A stretch of DNA of 51,640 nucleotides from Planctomycetota bacterium (GTDB lineage: Bacteria; Planctomycetota; Planctomycetia; Pirellulales; Pirellulaceae): positions 1 through 51,640 of the forward strand of contig JAFLCP010000045.1 of assembly GCA_017303505.1 (NCBI GenBank). Direction: 5' to 3'. Below are positions 17,783 through 27,524 of the stretch, one piece after another. The position numbers were made by a program, and so were the translations under genes. Every line of letters starts with the position of its first letter. Position 1 is the stretch's first letter. The notes under the pieces were generated by a model. The model did no database searches and was not told the DNA's origin. It was given only the letters and a program-made list of their open reading frames with translations.

Positions 17783-20056
17783 GTGCACATGCCAAAGGAT
17801 ACTGGCCGATGGCACGTTGCCACTTGGATAGCCATCGTTTCTCTTGAGGTCGTGTTTTTTTCCCTGTGGACAGTTTCCATCGCTTGTGCCGCTGAACCGC
17901 TTGAGCCCACCAAGTACATCAGCTTCAGTCGCAATGTTACATCAGCACTCGACAAGGCCGGTTGTAATCTTGGGGCCTGTCATGGCAACCAGCGCGGTAA
18001 AGGTGGCTTTCAACTTTCGCTGCGAGGTGAAGCCCCCCACGAAGATTTTAACAGCCTCCTACATGGCGAATTGGGGCGGCGAGTAGATCGACTTGTCCCA
18101 GAGCAAAGTCTGATCTTGCTCAAAGGTAAAGGTGCCATAGCCCATGAAGGTGGAACACGGTTTACGGAGTCCTCCCCAGCCTATCAAGCATTGTTCGCTT
18201 GGTTGAAAGCAGGTGCTCCCGCTCCGTCGTCTGAAGATGTACTCCCAACGAACCTTCAAGTGCTCCCTGAGCAGACGGTATTCGGTGCTGGAGAATCGAA
18301 GGTCCAGTTGACCGTAATTGCAAATTGGCCCAATGGCACATCCACAGATGTTACCTCGATGGCAATCTACGAACCGCTTGATCCATCGATCAAGGTTTCA
18401 GCCAACGGTTTACTTGAACCTACTCGCCGCGGAACAGTTGGACTCATTGTCCGTTATCTCGGCGTGCAAAAATCACTTCCACTCTTTTTCTCTGCGAAAG
18501 ATATCGCTTCCCCTACAACGACATTGTCCGCTTCGACCTGGATCGACGAACCGATTGTGGCGCGACTCGCCTCGATCGGTGCACAATCCGCATCACAAGC
18601 TACAGACGATGTTTTAGTGCGACGCCTCTACATTGATTTAGCGGGACGCTTGCCAACCGCAACCGAAGCTCAAGCCTTCGTGCAGTCCAACCGAGAAGAC
18701 AAATACTCTGAACTTGTCGATCGTCTCTTGGCTTCTCCTGAATTCGTTCTCTACTGGACTCTCAAATGGAGCGACGTGCTTCGCTGTGATGAAAAAGTCT
18801 TAGATCCCGAGGGCGTCAAACATTTTGGCGATTGGCTTCGTCAAGCGGTAGCAGATGCAAAACCAACGGATCAGTTTGTGCGCGAGCTGCTCACTTCGAC
18901 AGGCAGCACGTATTCCAATCCACCCACCAATTTCTATCGTGCATTGCGTGATCCACAAACCCGAGGCGAAGCTGTCGCTCGCGTCTTTTTGGGATATCGG
19001 ATGCAATGCGCTCAGTGCCATAACCATCCTTTCGATCAATGGACGCAAGCTGACTATTATTCTTGGGCAAGTGTTTTTTCGGGTGTAGACTACGAGATCA
19101 AAAGCAATGACCGAAAAGATGACCTCGATAAAAATGAGTTTCGCGGCGAACAAATCGTTTTAGTCAAAGAAGTCAACCTACAAAAACATCCACGCAATGG
19201 TCAGAAGATGCCTCCTAAGGTTCTAGAGCGTGAGGCCAACTCTCTGACAAACGCGACAGATCCCCGTATCGATATAGCGAATTGGTTAACTGCCAATACC
19301 AATAAGCAGTTTGCGCGAGCTCAAGTTAACTGGATCTTTTTTCATTTGATGGGCCGAGGCTTAGTAGATCCGGTCGATGATTTTCGCAGCACTAACCCAC
19401 CTAGTCACCCTGAACTCTTGGATGAAATGGCGCAGCGTTGGATCGATCACCAATTTGACTTGCGCTGGATGGTGCGTGAAATCGTAAACTCACAAGCCTA
19501 CAAGTTAAGCTCAACACCTTCTCCGGAAACACCACAGGATGAAGCCTTCTTCGGCTATCGTGTGGTGCGCCGACATGCGGCGGAAATATTAGCGGATGCA
19601 CAGAGTGATGTATTGGGTGTTCACTTGCCGTTCGATCAACAGCCAGCTGGAACACGGGCTATCGCGTTACGTGCGGGCCAACGCGAACAACGATACCTGA
19701 AGAGCGCAGGCGATGCGTTCTTGGGGGCATTTGGGAAGCCGCAACGATTGACTGCCTGCGAATGCGAACGCTCGAACGATCTCAGCCTCTCTCAGGTTTT
19801 TCAATTGATGCAAGGCGAAAGCGTGGAAAAGCGAATACGAGACAATAAAGGCCGTATTCGACGCCTCGCGGAACGCGATGAACCGCTTAATGACCTCATT
19901 AGCGAACTCTATTGGACAGCCCTCAGTCGGCCGCCGACAGAAATTGAATTACAACAAGCGACCGACGCCATCACAGCCGCCGGCTCCAAACGGCAAGGTT
20001 TAGAAGACCTCACCTGGGCACTGTTGAATTCCCAAGAGTTCTTGTTGCATCATTAA
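17783..20056 (+). CDS. DUF1549/DUF1553 planctomycete protein with CX4CH haem motif and Ig-like domain
   Basis: A 757-residue secreted protein: signal peptide (about 1-37), a cytochrome-like head with C-N-L-G-A-C-H-G (61-68, CX4CH), a bacterial Ig-like (BIG2) domain (about 165-245), then DUF1549 (about 265-470) and DUF1553 (about 495-745). DUF1549 carries the usual R-R-L-Y-I-D-L-A-G-R-L-P-T and a C-A-Q-C-H-N-H-P-F-D motif. The family is nearly confined to Planctomycetes, Verrucomicrobia and relatives; biochemical function is unknown, though polysaccharide breakdown has been suggested. GGAG seven bases before the GTG supports that start over the ATG six bases later. It is followed closely by its DUF1501 partner. 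Confidence 0.9.
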   Translation: MHMPKDTGRWHVATWIAIVSLEVVFFSLWTVSIACAAEPLEPTKYISFSRNVTSALDKAGCNLGACHGNQRGKGGFQLSLRGEAPHEDFNSLLHGELGRRVDRLVPEQSLILLKGKGAIAHEGGTRFTESSPAYQALFAWLKAGAPAPSSEDVLPTNLQVLPEQTVFGAGESKVQLTVIANWPNGTSTDVTSMAIYEPLDPSIKVSANGLLEPTRRGTVGLIVRYLGVQKSLPLFFSAKDIASPTTTLSASTWIDEPIVARLASIGAQSASQATDDVLVRRLYIDLAGRLPTATEAQAFVQSNREDKYSELVDRLLASPEFVLYWTLKWSDVLRCDEKVLDPEGVKHFGDWLRQAVADAKPTDQFVRELLTSTGSTYSNPPTNFYRALRDPQTRGEAVARVFLGYRMQCAQCHNHPFDQWTQADYYSWASVFSGVDYEIKSNDRKDDLDKNEFRGEQIVLVKEVNLQKHPRNGQKMPPKVLEREANSLTNATDPRIDIANWLTANTNKQFARAQVNWIFFHLMGRGLVDPVDDFRSTNPPSHPELLDEMAQRWIDHQFDLRWMVREIVNSQAYKLSSTPSPETPQDEAFFGYRVVRRHAAEILADAQSDVLGVHLPFDQQPAGTRAIALRAGQREQRYLKSAGDAFLGAFGKPQRLTACECERSNDLSLSQVFQLMQGESVEKRIRDNKGRIRRLAERDEPLNDLISELYWTALSRPPTEIELQQATDAITAAGSKRQGLEDLTWALLNSQEFLLHH

Positions 20057-20090
20057 TCCCTTCCATTGCGATTCGAAGTGTTCCGTGACT

Positions 20091-21527
20091 ATGGGTTCCA
20101 TCGATCCGAAAGCCAGCTTTCCTACTAGCCAACGCGAGGCCGAGTTGCGTTGGAGCCAGCAGCTCCATCGCCGTTCCATCTTGCGATTTGGTGGCTTGAG
20201 TTTGTTGGGACTCTCGACTCCGCGTTTACTTCGCGCGGAAGAGCAGGGGAGGGGAACCGGAAATGGCAAGATACCGATTCGAGCCAAATCGGTGATCTTT
20301 CTGTTTCAATGGGGTGGCCCGAGCTCGATCGACATGTTCGATATGAAGCCCAATGCACCGGATACGATTCGCAGTCCCTACAAACCGATCGCCTCAAGTG
20401 CTCCTGGACTCGAAGTTTGCGAACTTCTCCCTGAGATGTCCAAACGAATGCATCATGTTTCGTTGATACGAACCATGACGCACAAAATGAAGAACCATGC
20501 CTCAGCTGGTTATTATGCGCTGACAGGGCATGAACCTCCCAGCGATGATCAGCGCCTGCGCGATTCATTGGATCTTTATCCGGCGTATGGTAGCGTCGTA
20601 GATCGTTTATCGCCCGGCGATCCATCGTTGCCAACTTTTGTCTCGTATCCTTACCGAATCAGTGATGGCTCAATTGTTCCGGGACAACATGCCAGCTTCT
20701 TGGGCAAACAACATGATCCGTTGTTTTTTAATACCGATCCAGCCAAAGATGACTTTCGTTTGCCCGAACTACAACTACCTTCGGGAGTTGATCTGGATCG
20801 CTTGATGCGTCGCCGCAGTCTGCAAAAATTAATCGATCAACAACGCCGTCTCATCGATCATGCAGAATCTGCCGTAACGCTCGATCGATATTACGAACGC
20901 GCGATCACTATGCTGCAAAGCGATCGGTTGCAACAAGCCTTTGCTCTCGACAAAGAACCTGCCGCGCTTCGCGATCGCTATGGTCGACACACTTACGGGC
21001 AAAGCTGCTTATTGGCACGCCGCTTGGTCGAAGCGGGCGTAAAGTTTGTTACCGTTTATTTCTCACCGTCGATTGGTGGTCAAAAAACAACCGAAGGTGG
21101 CTGGGATACACACGGTTTCAACAACACGCGTATGTACAATATCGTCGACAAATACCACATGCCTATTACCGATCGAACGCTGCCAACATTGCTCGACGAT
21201 TTAAGCGAAAAAGGCTTGCTGGACGAAACGTTGGTGGTATGGATGGGTGAGTTTGGCCGAACACCGAAGATCAATGACAATGTGAGCCGCGATCATTGGC
21301 CCGATTGTTACACGGCATTGCTTGCAGGAGGCGGCTGCAAACGAGGCTATGCGTATGGAACATCGGACAAGCACTGTGCTTATCCCGCTGAATCTCCTGT
21401 TCGTCCTGAAGATCTAGCAGCCACTATTTACTATTTGATGGGCATCGATCCTGCGACAGAAATCATGGATCGTAACTCACGCCCGTTGGTGATCGGTGGC
21501 AACCCCGTTTACGACGTTATCGCTTAA
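20091..21527 (+). CDS. DUF1501 family protein, twin-arginine exported (partner of the preceding gene)
   Basis: A 478-residue DUF1501 protein with a twin-arginine-type leader (R-R-S-I-L-R-F-G-G-L-S-L-L-G-L). The fold is related to alkaline-phosphatase and sulfatase enzymes: F-L-F-Q-W-G-G-P-S-S-I-D-M-F-D near the start, G-G-W-D-T-H-G-F-N in the middle, W-M-G-E-F-G-R-T-P and a final D-H-W-P-D segment, which together supply likely metal ligands. Tat export suggests folding and perhaps metal loading before export. No substrate is established. It pairs with the preceding gene (34-base gap), as is usual for these families. A GTG six bases upstream is an equally possible start. Its last 17 codons overlap the convergent hydrolase gene. 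Confidence 0.9.
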   Translation: MGSIDPKASFPTSQREAELRWSQQLHRRSILRFGGLSLLGLSTPRLLRAEEQGRGTGNGKIPIRAKSVIFLFQWGGPSSIDMFDMKPNAPDTIRSPYKPIASSAPGLEVCELLPEMSKRMHHVSLIRTMTHKMKNHASAGYYALTGHEPPSDDQRLRDSLDLYPAYGSVVDRLSPGDPSLPTFVSYPYRISDGSIVPGQHASFLGKQHDPLFFNTDPAKDDFRLPELQLPSGVDLDRLMRRRSLQKLIDQQRRLIDHAESAVTLDRYYERAITMLQSDRLQQAFALDKEPAALRDRYGRHTYGQSCLLARRLVEAGVKFVTVYFSPSIGGQKTTEGGWDTHGFNNTRMYNIVDKYHMPITDRTLPTLLDDLSEKGLLDETLVVWMGEFGRTPKINDNVSRDHWPDCYTALLAGGGCKRGYAYGTSDKHCAYPAESPVRPEDLAATIYYLMGIDPATEIMDRNSRPLVIGGNPVYDVIA

Positions 21528-22136
21528 CGAGTTGGTTCTCAAAAAACGATCAATCGCCTCGGCGACATCTTTTCTCCAAGGGGCAGCACTGTGCATGCCG
21601 GGTACCATCATCCATTGGTCGACACCTTCGATCTTTGTGCTTTCCGGTTTAACCACCAAGTCATGATCGGCTGCGATGATCGCGCACGGAATTTTCGGGG
21701 AAGGTAAATTGCGTACGAAGCTATCCCGACGATCACTCATTTGGGCAACCATCGGAAAGAAAAAACCAACCACCTTTTCGACACGTCCTGCAACATGCGA
21801 GCCCTGACTTGGCGAGCAGATTAGAACCAGTTTTTGAACGATGTCGGGGCCAACGCGATCGGCGGCGATGCGAGCTACGATGCCACCCATGCTATGCCCA
21901 ATCAAATACAACGGTTGGTGTGTCGCTTGATAGTGCTTATGGATATCGCTTACCAATTGCTCCGCGCGAGCTTGAATCGTCCCTACAAAGGCTTGATACC
22001 CATACGTTGAAGCTTGCCACCCATACTCGTGCAACCTCAAAGCCAAGGGACGCACCCATATCTTGGTCGCGCCAAAGCCATGCAAGACCCACACAGGGTT
22101 TTCTCTATTCGAATGCGATTCGTTAGCAACTTGCAT
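21477..22136 (-). CDS. Alpha/beta-hydrolase (lipase/esterase-like)
   Basis: A 219-residue alpha/beta-hydrolase. The oxyanion H-G-F-G (about 19-22), nucleophile elbow G-H-S-M-G-G (80-85, Ser82), an A-D-H-D strand end for the acid and a late G-M-H-S for the histidine are all present. It has no signal peptide, so it is probably cytoplasmic; its length and motif are close to PGAP1-like or small lipase proteins. The ATG chosen is three codons inside a longer TTG reading. Its 3' end overlaps the DUF1501 gene by 51 bases. Substrate unknown. Confidence 0.85.
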   Translation of the reverse strand: MQVANESHSNRENPVWVLHGFGATKIWVRPLALRLHEYGWQASTYGYQAFVGTIQARAEQLVSDIHKHYQATHQPLYLIGHSMGGIVARIAADRVGPDIVQKLVLICSPSQGSHVAGRVEKVVGFFFPMVAQMSDRRDSFVRNLPSPKIPCAIIAADHDLVVKPESTKIEGVDQWMMVPGMHSAAPWRKDVAEAIDRFLRTNSLSDNVVNGVATDHQRA

Positions 22137-22391
22137 TGTGACCAATTCGGGGTGAAAAAATGCTGTCTCAACTTCAGCACTTGCCGCCTGGAAAGCAAAC
22201 GCGTGCCATCATGACATTGTTTCGCAACCGCCAAATTCGACAAGGCAACCGATGAGCAACAACTCCCAAAAACGAGTGAATTAGGCGTTTTGCCGGCCGG
22301 GAACGGGCCGCTTTACGCGGAATTTACCGTCCGCGAGCATCCATCCTTCTATCCGGATGAAGCGATGCAATATTCCTGGGCACAATTTGGT

Positions 22392-24023
22392 TTAGGTAGG
22401 TTGCTCAGGGCCTAGAGCTACTTCGTTTTCCTGCGTGTCTGGTGCGATTTGATCGATTTGCCAACCGAGCGCCCACTGCAATTGTAGTTGTGCACGATTG
22501 TAATCGACTACGGCTTTCACATAGGCCTTCTGGGACGTTTCCAACGCCTGAATTGCTTGAAGGACTTCGATCGGTAAACCTTGTCCTTGTTTGATGCGAT
22601 CCAAATTCCGTACATAAGATGAGTTAGCGTTTGTAATCGCTCGCTCCATTATCTCGATCTGTTGCTTGCGAATTGATACTTGCGCTTTAGCTTCTGCGAC
22701 TTCCTGCGCCACCTGATCCATGATGCGCAATTTGGTGTAGGTGGCTTGTTGAATTTGTGCATGCTTTTCGCGGCGGGCTGCCCCTTCGCCGAAACCGAGG
22801 TTCCTTGTTTCCCAAACTAGCAACGCATCAGCATCATAACGACCACCGAAATTCTCCGGATGGCTGCCGATGCCTCCACCAAAACTTGTCGTGCTGAATC
22901 CTAACAGAACGCTTGGCACAAAGGGGGCATACTTCTCGCGTTTATAAGCCTCATAGGCCGCTGCAACTAAAGCCTGCGATTCCTTCAACTCTGGGCGACG
23001 AGCTAAACCTTGCGCTACCAACTCACCCTCATCACTTTCTGATGATGTAAATTCGATCGGCAATACCACGAGATCTTGTGGCACAAACTTGGTTGTCATC
23101 GGCACACTGAGCGCGCGAGCCAATCGACTTGAAGCGACCAGTTGCTGCTCTTGCGCACTCAACATTCGAGCTCGCAATAAGGCTAGCTCTGTCGCTGTTC
23201 GATCGGCATCCGATTGCAACCCTTCGCCTGCCTTCGCATATTCGGCTGTGATTTTGGCCAACTCTTCCGTGCGTACCAACGACTCTTGCAGCACTTCTGT
23301 AGCTTGATAGGCCTCCAACAAGTCACAATATGCCATCGCGCTATTGAGCAATTGTTGGTTCAGCGTGGCCGTGGCCGCATGCCCGCGCGCCCAGGCTGTT
23401 TTCTCGGTGCTTTTCGGTAGAAAGATGGCATCGGCCAAATGAAACTGAGCGACGATACCTGGACGAACTGGTGACCCTGCCGCAACCGCTCCGCTACCTA
23501 ATCCATAGTTGAGCGAATTGAGGTTAACGTCAACGATCTCTCCCCCAACAGCTTGATAGTGCCCGTCGCGACGACGAAAATTAAAGCCGGGCTGAATACT
23601 GGGAAGCCACATCACTTCGGCTCTCTCCATTTGCGCATACGCCTCGCGAACCCGCCACTGAGCGATGCCTACCACAGGATGCTGCCCACCGACCATGGCT
23701 AGGGCCGAAGGAAGATTGATAGGCACTTCACCAGTTTCCACCGTTGCCGGGGGAGTGTTTGCTGGTGGATTCGAATCTTCTCCCATGCTGGTGTTTTGAA
23801 AACTTGCTGGCAGTACCAGTGTATTCCCTGCGTTGTTCAAGACTTCTGGCGTCTGTTGAACCGATGTGGATACATCTAAGTTTTGAGCGGTAACGGTTGT
23901 GGGACTGAGCAACGCTGAGGGGATTGGAGCTGCTGAGAACTTCGGTTTCGTCGACGCACAACCGCTGGCGATGAGGGGTGACATGAGCGTCGAATAAGCT
24001 AACCAATGCCAGGTGGTTCTCAT
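22392..24023 (-). CDS. TolC-family outer-membrane efflux lipoprotein
   Basis: A 543-residue protein with a lipoprotein signal (L-I-A-S-G-C, acylated Cys about 22) and the two long helical repeats of outer-membrane efflux proteins: Q-W-R-V-R-E-A-Y-A-Q-M-E-R-A near the start and a second copy at about 345-510. It has an N-terminal Pro/Thr-rich linker of about 75 residues. It should form the outer-membrane channel for the divergent RND pump and adaptor (24290 onward), a tripartite system. The 266-base shared region is the place for joint control. It could also serve other exporters in the cell. Confidence 0.88.
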   Translation of the reverse strand: MRTTWHWLAYSTLMSPLIASGCASTKPKFSAAPIPSALLSPTTVTAQNLDVSTSVQQTPEVLNNAGNTLVLPASFQNTSMGEDSNPPANTPPATVETGEVPINLPSALAMVGGQHPVVGIAQWRVREAYAQMERAEVMWLPSIQPGFNFRRRDGHYQAVGGEIVDVNLNSLNYGLGSGAVAAGSPVRPGIVAQFHLADAIFLPKSTEKTAWARGHAATATLNQQLLNSAMAYCDLLEAYQATEVLQESLVRTEELAKITAEYAKAGEGLQSDADRTATELALLRARMLSAQEQQLVASSRLARALSVPMTTKFVPQDLVVLPIEFTSSESDEGELVAQGLARRPELKESQALVAAAYEAYKREKYAPFVPSVLLGFSTTSFGGGIGSHPENFGGRYDADALLVWETRNLGFGEGAARREKHAQIQQATYTKLRIMDQVAQEVAEAKAQVSIRKQQIEIMERAITNANSSYVRNLDRIKQGQGLPIEVLQAIQALETSQKAYVKAVVDYNRAQLQLQWALGWQIDQIAPDTQENEVALGPEQPT

Positions 24024-24150
24024 CGTTGCAATCGCTCCACATTAACAATCTGCGCGCTATGCGTAGGGTCTGTAGCTGTTCCACCTGATTTATTTCGGTC
24101 AACGATTATCGCGAAAATACCGACGGCATCGAAAGATTGCGGTTTAGAGG

Positions 24151-24189
24151 TTGTAATGCGGTGTGAAGTTCGTCATGTGTGAATTACAA
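24151..24189. promoter_or_regulatory. Candidate operator between divergent tolC-like and RND genes
   Basis: TTGTAAT (24151-24157) and ATTACAA (24183-24189) form a 7-bp inverted repeat 25 bases apart, and GTGTGAA occurs twice in direct orientation (24161-24167 and 24177-24183), 16 bases start to start. Such repeats in a divergent efflux promoter region could be a regulator site. No regulator gene adjoins. Confidence 0.3.
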
Positions 24190-24289
24190 TGACGTGTCCA
24201 ATTTGAGAAACTTTGCGGCTTAGAGAATCACGCCTTGAAGTAGCGAATGTAGGCCCTCTTTTGAGGCTAAACAGGATAACAGTTACGGT

Positions 24290-27200
24290 ATGCAACTCAT
24301 CTTAATCGCCATGCGCCGCCCTGCGACCATCATGGTTGCTGTAGTCAGTTTGGCACTGGGATGCTTCCTGGCGATAGGTCCAGCTCTCTTTCAACACTTC
24401 AAGTGGCCCTATCCATCGGGACTTCCCAAAGGTATGGAAGTCGACATTTTCCCGAAACTCAACTTGCCGGTGATTTATGTTTGCCAACCTTATGGCGGTA
24501 TGGACCCCGCCCAAATGGAAGGCTTTCTAACAAATTATTACGAGTATCATTTTCTTTACATCAGCGGTATCCACCACGTTGAGTCCCGCAACGTGCAAGG
24601 GACAGCATTGATGAAATTGTACTTCCATCCTGAGACCAATATGGCTCAAGCGATGGCAGAAACGATTAACTATGTAAATCGATCTCAGGCTTTTATGCCG
24701 CCAGGAACCGTTTCGCCATTTGTCATGCGATTCGATACGGGGAGCGTTCCGGTCGGTTACTTGGTGTTATCGAGCGATACTCGAAGTATCGCGGAAATCC
24801 AAGACCTGGCTTTGTTTCGTGTCCGTCCGATGTTCTCCAGCCTCCCAGGTGTATCCGCTCCACCTCCGTTCGGAGGCTCGGCTCGCTCGATTGTCATCAC
24901 AGTGGATCCCAAAAAACTTCAGTCGTACAGCATGTCACCTGACGAAGTCATATTGGCGTTAACGAAAGGAAACACGCTCAGCCCCTCTGGCAATATTCCG
25001 ATTGGCGACTCATATCCCATTGTGCCTGTTAACTCCGTCGTAAAGGATCCACAACAACTCGGAACCATTCCAATCCGCACGGGAAGCGAGCCGGTGTTCT
25101 TGCGCGACGTGGGCTTTATTCAAGATGCCGCGGATGCTCCAGCTGGTTATGCCTTAGTCAATGGTCGTCGCGCCGTATATATCTTGGCGACCAAACGCTC
25201 GGAAGCTTCCACGCTGAGCGTTATCAACAACATCAAAAACTCGTTGCCCAAAATGCAGGAAGCGTTAGGAGAAGAAGGGAAGGGGATCGACGTTCGTTTT
25301 GAATTTGACCAATCCCCTTATGTAACTAAAGCCGTCGAAGGTGTTGTGAGCGAAGGCTTACTCGGTGCTGGACTAGTAGGATTGATGATCCTGCTGTTTC
25401 TGCGCGATTGGCGTAGCTCGCTGATTGTGGTGCTCAATATTCCGTTGGCTTTATTCTGTTCCATTGTGGCCTTGTGGATTACAGGCCAAACGATAAACCT
25501 CATGACCTTGGGTGGTTTGGCGTTGGCGATTGGCATCTTGGTCGATGAAGCCACCGTAGCCATTGAAAACATTCATTCGCACCTTCAGCGAGGTGTTCCC
25601 GTAGCTCGAGCTGTTCGCGACGGATCACAAGAAACCGTCGTTCCCAGACTGTTGGCCATGTTGTGCATTCTGGCCGTTTTTGTCTCTTCATTTTTTATGC
25701 AAGGTGCAGCTCGAGCGATGTTCATTCCGCTCTCGCTAGCGGTGGGATTTGCGATGATTGCTTCGTACTTGCTTTCCGGCACCTTTGTTCCAGTGATGGC
25801 GGTTTGGCTATTGAAAGGACATCATTCATCAGCATCCACACAAGATATATCCACAGCTAACTCTAAAGGCTTGTTCGCACGTATTCTGCTGCCAATCGTG
25901 CAAGCTCGCTGGATTCTGATTCCATGTTATCTGGTCGCTTGCGTATTGATTATGGTGTGGTTCACTCCACGTTTAGGACGTAGTGTTTTCCCGGTTGTCG
26001 ATGCGGGCCAATTCCGCTTGCGCATGCGAGCTCAGGATGGAACTCATATTGAAAAAACGGAAGCCCTTGCCAAGCGAGCGTTGGGCCTCATTGCGGATGA
26101 ATTGGGGACCGACAATATCGAGTTGACGTTGGGTTATGTGGGAATGATTCATTCCAACTTCCCCGTGAATGCCGTCTATCAATGGTCTCGCGGTCCTGAG
26201 GAAGCGATCCTCTATATCGACCTCAAAAATTCACTTCGCATTTCAGATGAGAAGCTGAAAGAGCAAGTTAGAGTTCGTTTATCGACAGAGATGCCTGACG
26301 TCCGCTTTTCGTTCGAGCCCTCCGACATTGTCAATGAAGTGATGAGCTTTGGTTCGCCGACACCTGTCGAAGTGGTCGTGAGTGGTGCGGACTTTGCTAA
26401 GAGCCGAGAATTCGCGGAGAAGATCCGAACGGAGCTCTCAGCGATTCCCGATTTGCGCGACATTCAATATGGTCAATCGCTGGATTATCCAACCGTACAA
26501 GTCAATGTGGATCGAGAAAAAGCGGGCATGGCGGGCGTCACGCCTGCCGATGTGTCACGTGCCTTGGTCACGGCTACTTCATCGAGTCGCTTTGTGGTTC
26601 CGAATTACTGGGCTGATCCGAAAAGTGGCGTGGCCTATCAAGTTCAGGTTGAAATACCGCGTCCTGTTGTCCGTTCTCCCTACGACATGGAAACCGTTGG
26701 ATCTCTAGCGCAGTTGGGGCTTATCCCGCTGCGACGTACCGAACAAGGCGAAGTATTGGTTCGCGATGTGGCGACGTTAGAGCGTGGCACGATGCCTGGG
26801 CAATTTGATCGTTATAACATGAAACGCCAAGTTACGATCACTGCGAACATGGTCGGCGGTGACCTGGGTTCTCTGGCCGCTCAAGTACAACAGGCGCTTG
26901 CTCGAGCTGGGCAACCGCCAACAGGCATTACAGCCGAACTTCGTGGTCAGATTCCGCCGCTGCAAGAAATGCAAGCTGGACTTTCAATTGGCCTGCTTTT
27001 AGCAATCGTTGCGATATTTCTACTTCTCACTGCGAACTTCCAATCGCCTCGTCTTGCACTAGCGACCATCTCGACTGTTCCGGCGGTTATTGCGGGTGTC
27101 ATCTTGATGCTCTTTATCACGAACACATCGCTCAACATTCAATCGTTTATCGGCGCTATCATGGCAGTTGGAGTTGCCATGGCCAACTCTATTTTGTTGG

Positions 27201-27520
27201 TGACCTTTGCGAAACAGAAGCGAGCTAAAGTATCTTCAGTAACAGAAGCTGCCGTGACAGGTGCCAGCTCCCGCTTGAGAGCGATTTTGATGACCAGCCT
27301 TGCCATGATCGCCGGTATGATTCCGATGGCACTTGCTTTCGGTGAAGCCGGCCAACAAAACGCTCCACTGGGACGCGCAGTGATCGGTGGACTCATTGCG
27401 GCCACCTTAGCAACGTTGTTTATCCTCCCTCAATTCCTTGTCATGTTTGATCGCGCCAGCGATTCTCGATCTGCCTCACTTGATCCAGATGACCCTGCTA
27501 GCCCCCATTTTGCGAAATAG
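24290..27520 (+). CDS. RND multidrug/solute efflux pump, inner-membrane component
   Basis: A 1076-residue RND transporter of the AcrB/HAE1-like class. It has the N-terminal helix (about 10-30), a first large periplasmic loop, a central cluster of six helices (about 360-560) with the proton-relay segment G-I-L-V-D-E-A-T-V-A-I-E-N (one D followed by E rather than the usual D-D), a second periplasmic loop and six C-terminal helices (about 895-1060). A short insertion after the first helix (Q-H-F-K-W-P-Y-P) is unusual. The pump takes solutes from the membrane or periplasm and passes them to the TolC-like protein encoded divergently. The adaptor gene starts four bases after its stop, so they are co-translated or tightly coupled. 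Confidence 0.93.
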   Translation: MQLILIAMRRPATIMVAVVSLALGCFLAIGPALFQHFKWPYPSGLPKGMEVDIFPKLNLPVIYVCQPYGGMDPAQMEGFLTNYYEYHFLYISGIHHVESRNVQGTALMKLYFHPETNMAQAMAETINYVNRSQAFMPPGTVSPFVMRFDTGSVPVGYLVLSSDTRSIAEIQDLALFRVRPMFSSLPGVSAPPPFGGSARSIVITVDPKKLQSYSMSPDEVILALTKGNTLSPSGNIPIGDSYPIVPVNSVVKDPQQLGTIPIRTGSEPVFLRDVGFIQDAADAPAGYALVNGRRAVYILATKRSEASTLSVINNIKNSLPKMQEALGEEGKGIDVRFEFDQSPYVTKAVEGVVSEGLLGAGLVGLMILLFLRDWRSSLIVVLNIPLALFCSIVALWITGQTINLMTLGGLALAIGILVDEATVAIENIHSHLQRGVPVARAVRDGSQETVVPRLLAMLCILAVFVSSFFMQGAARAMFIPLSLAVGFAMIASYLLSGTFVPVMAVWLLKGHHSSASTQDISTANSKGLFARILLPIVQARWILIPCYLVACVLIMVWFTPRLGRSVFPVVDAGQFRLRMRAQDGTHIEKTEALAKRALGLIADELGTDNIELTLGYVGMIHSNFPVNAVYQWSRGPEEAILYIDLKNSLRISDEKLKEQVRVRLSTEMPDVRFSFEPSDIVNEVMSFGSPTPVEVVVSGADFAKSREFAEKIRTELSAIPDLRDIQYGQSLDYPTVQVNVDREKAGMAGVTPADVSRALVTATSSSRFVVPNYWADPKSGVAYQVQVEIPRPVVRSPYDMETVGSLAQLGLIPLRRTEQGEVLVRDVATLERGTMPGQFDRYNMKRQVTITANMVGGDLGSLAAQVQQALARAGQPPTGITAELRGQIPPLQEMQAGLSIGLLLAIVAIFLLLTANFQSPRLALATISTVPAVIAGVILMLFITNTSLNIQSFIGAIMAVGVAMANSILLVTFAKQKRAKVSSVTEAAVTGASSRLRAILMTSLAMIAGMIPMALAFGEAGQQNAPLGRAVIGGLIAATLATLFILPQFLVMFDRASDSRSASLDPDDPASPHFAK

Positions 27521-27524
27521 AATT

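Noticed and set aside
20125-20634. 169-codon reverse frame
   Set aside because: Inside the DUF1501 gene; composition is a shadow of that gene.
22209-22403. Open forward stretch of about 60 codons after the hydrolase
   Set aside because: It reads plausibly but has no ATG or GTG start and no ribosome site, so I did not call a gene. It could be a remnant.
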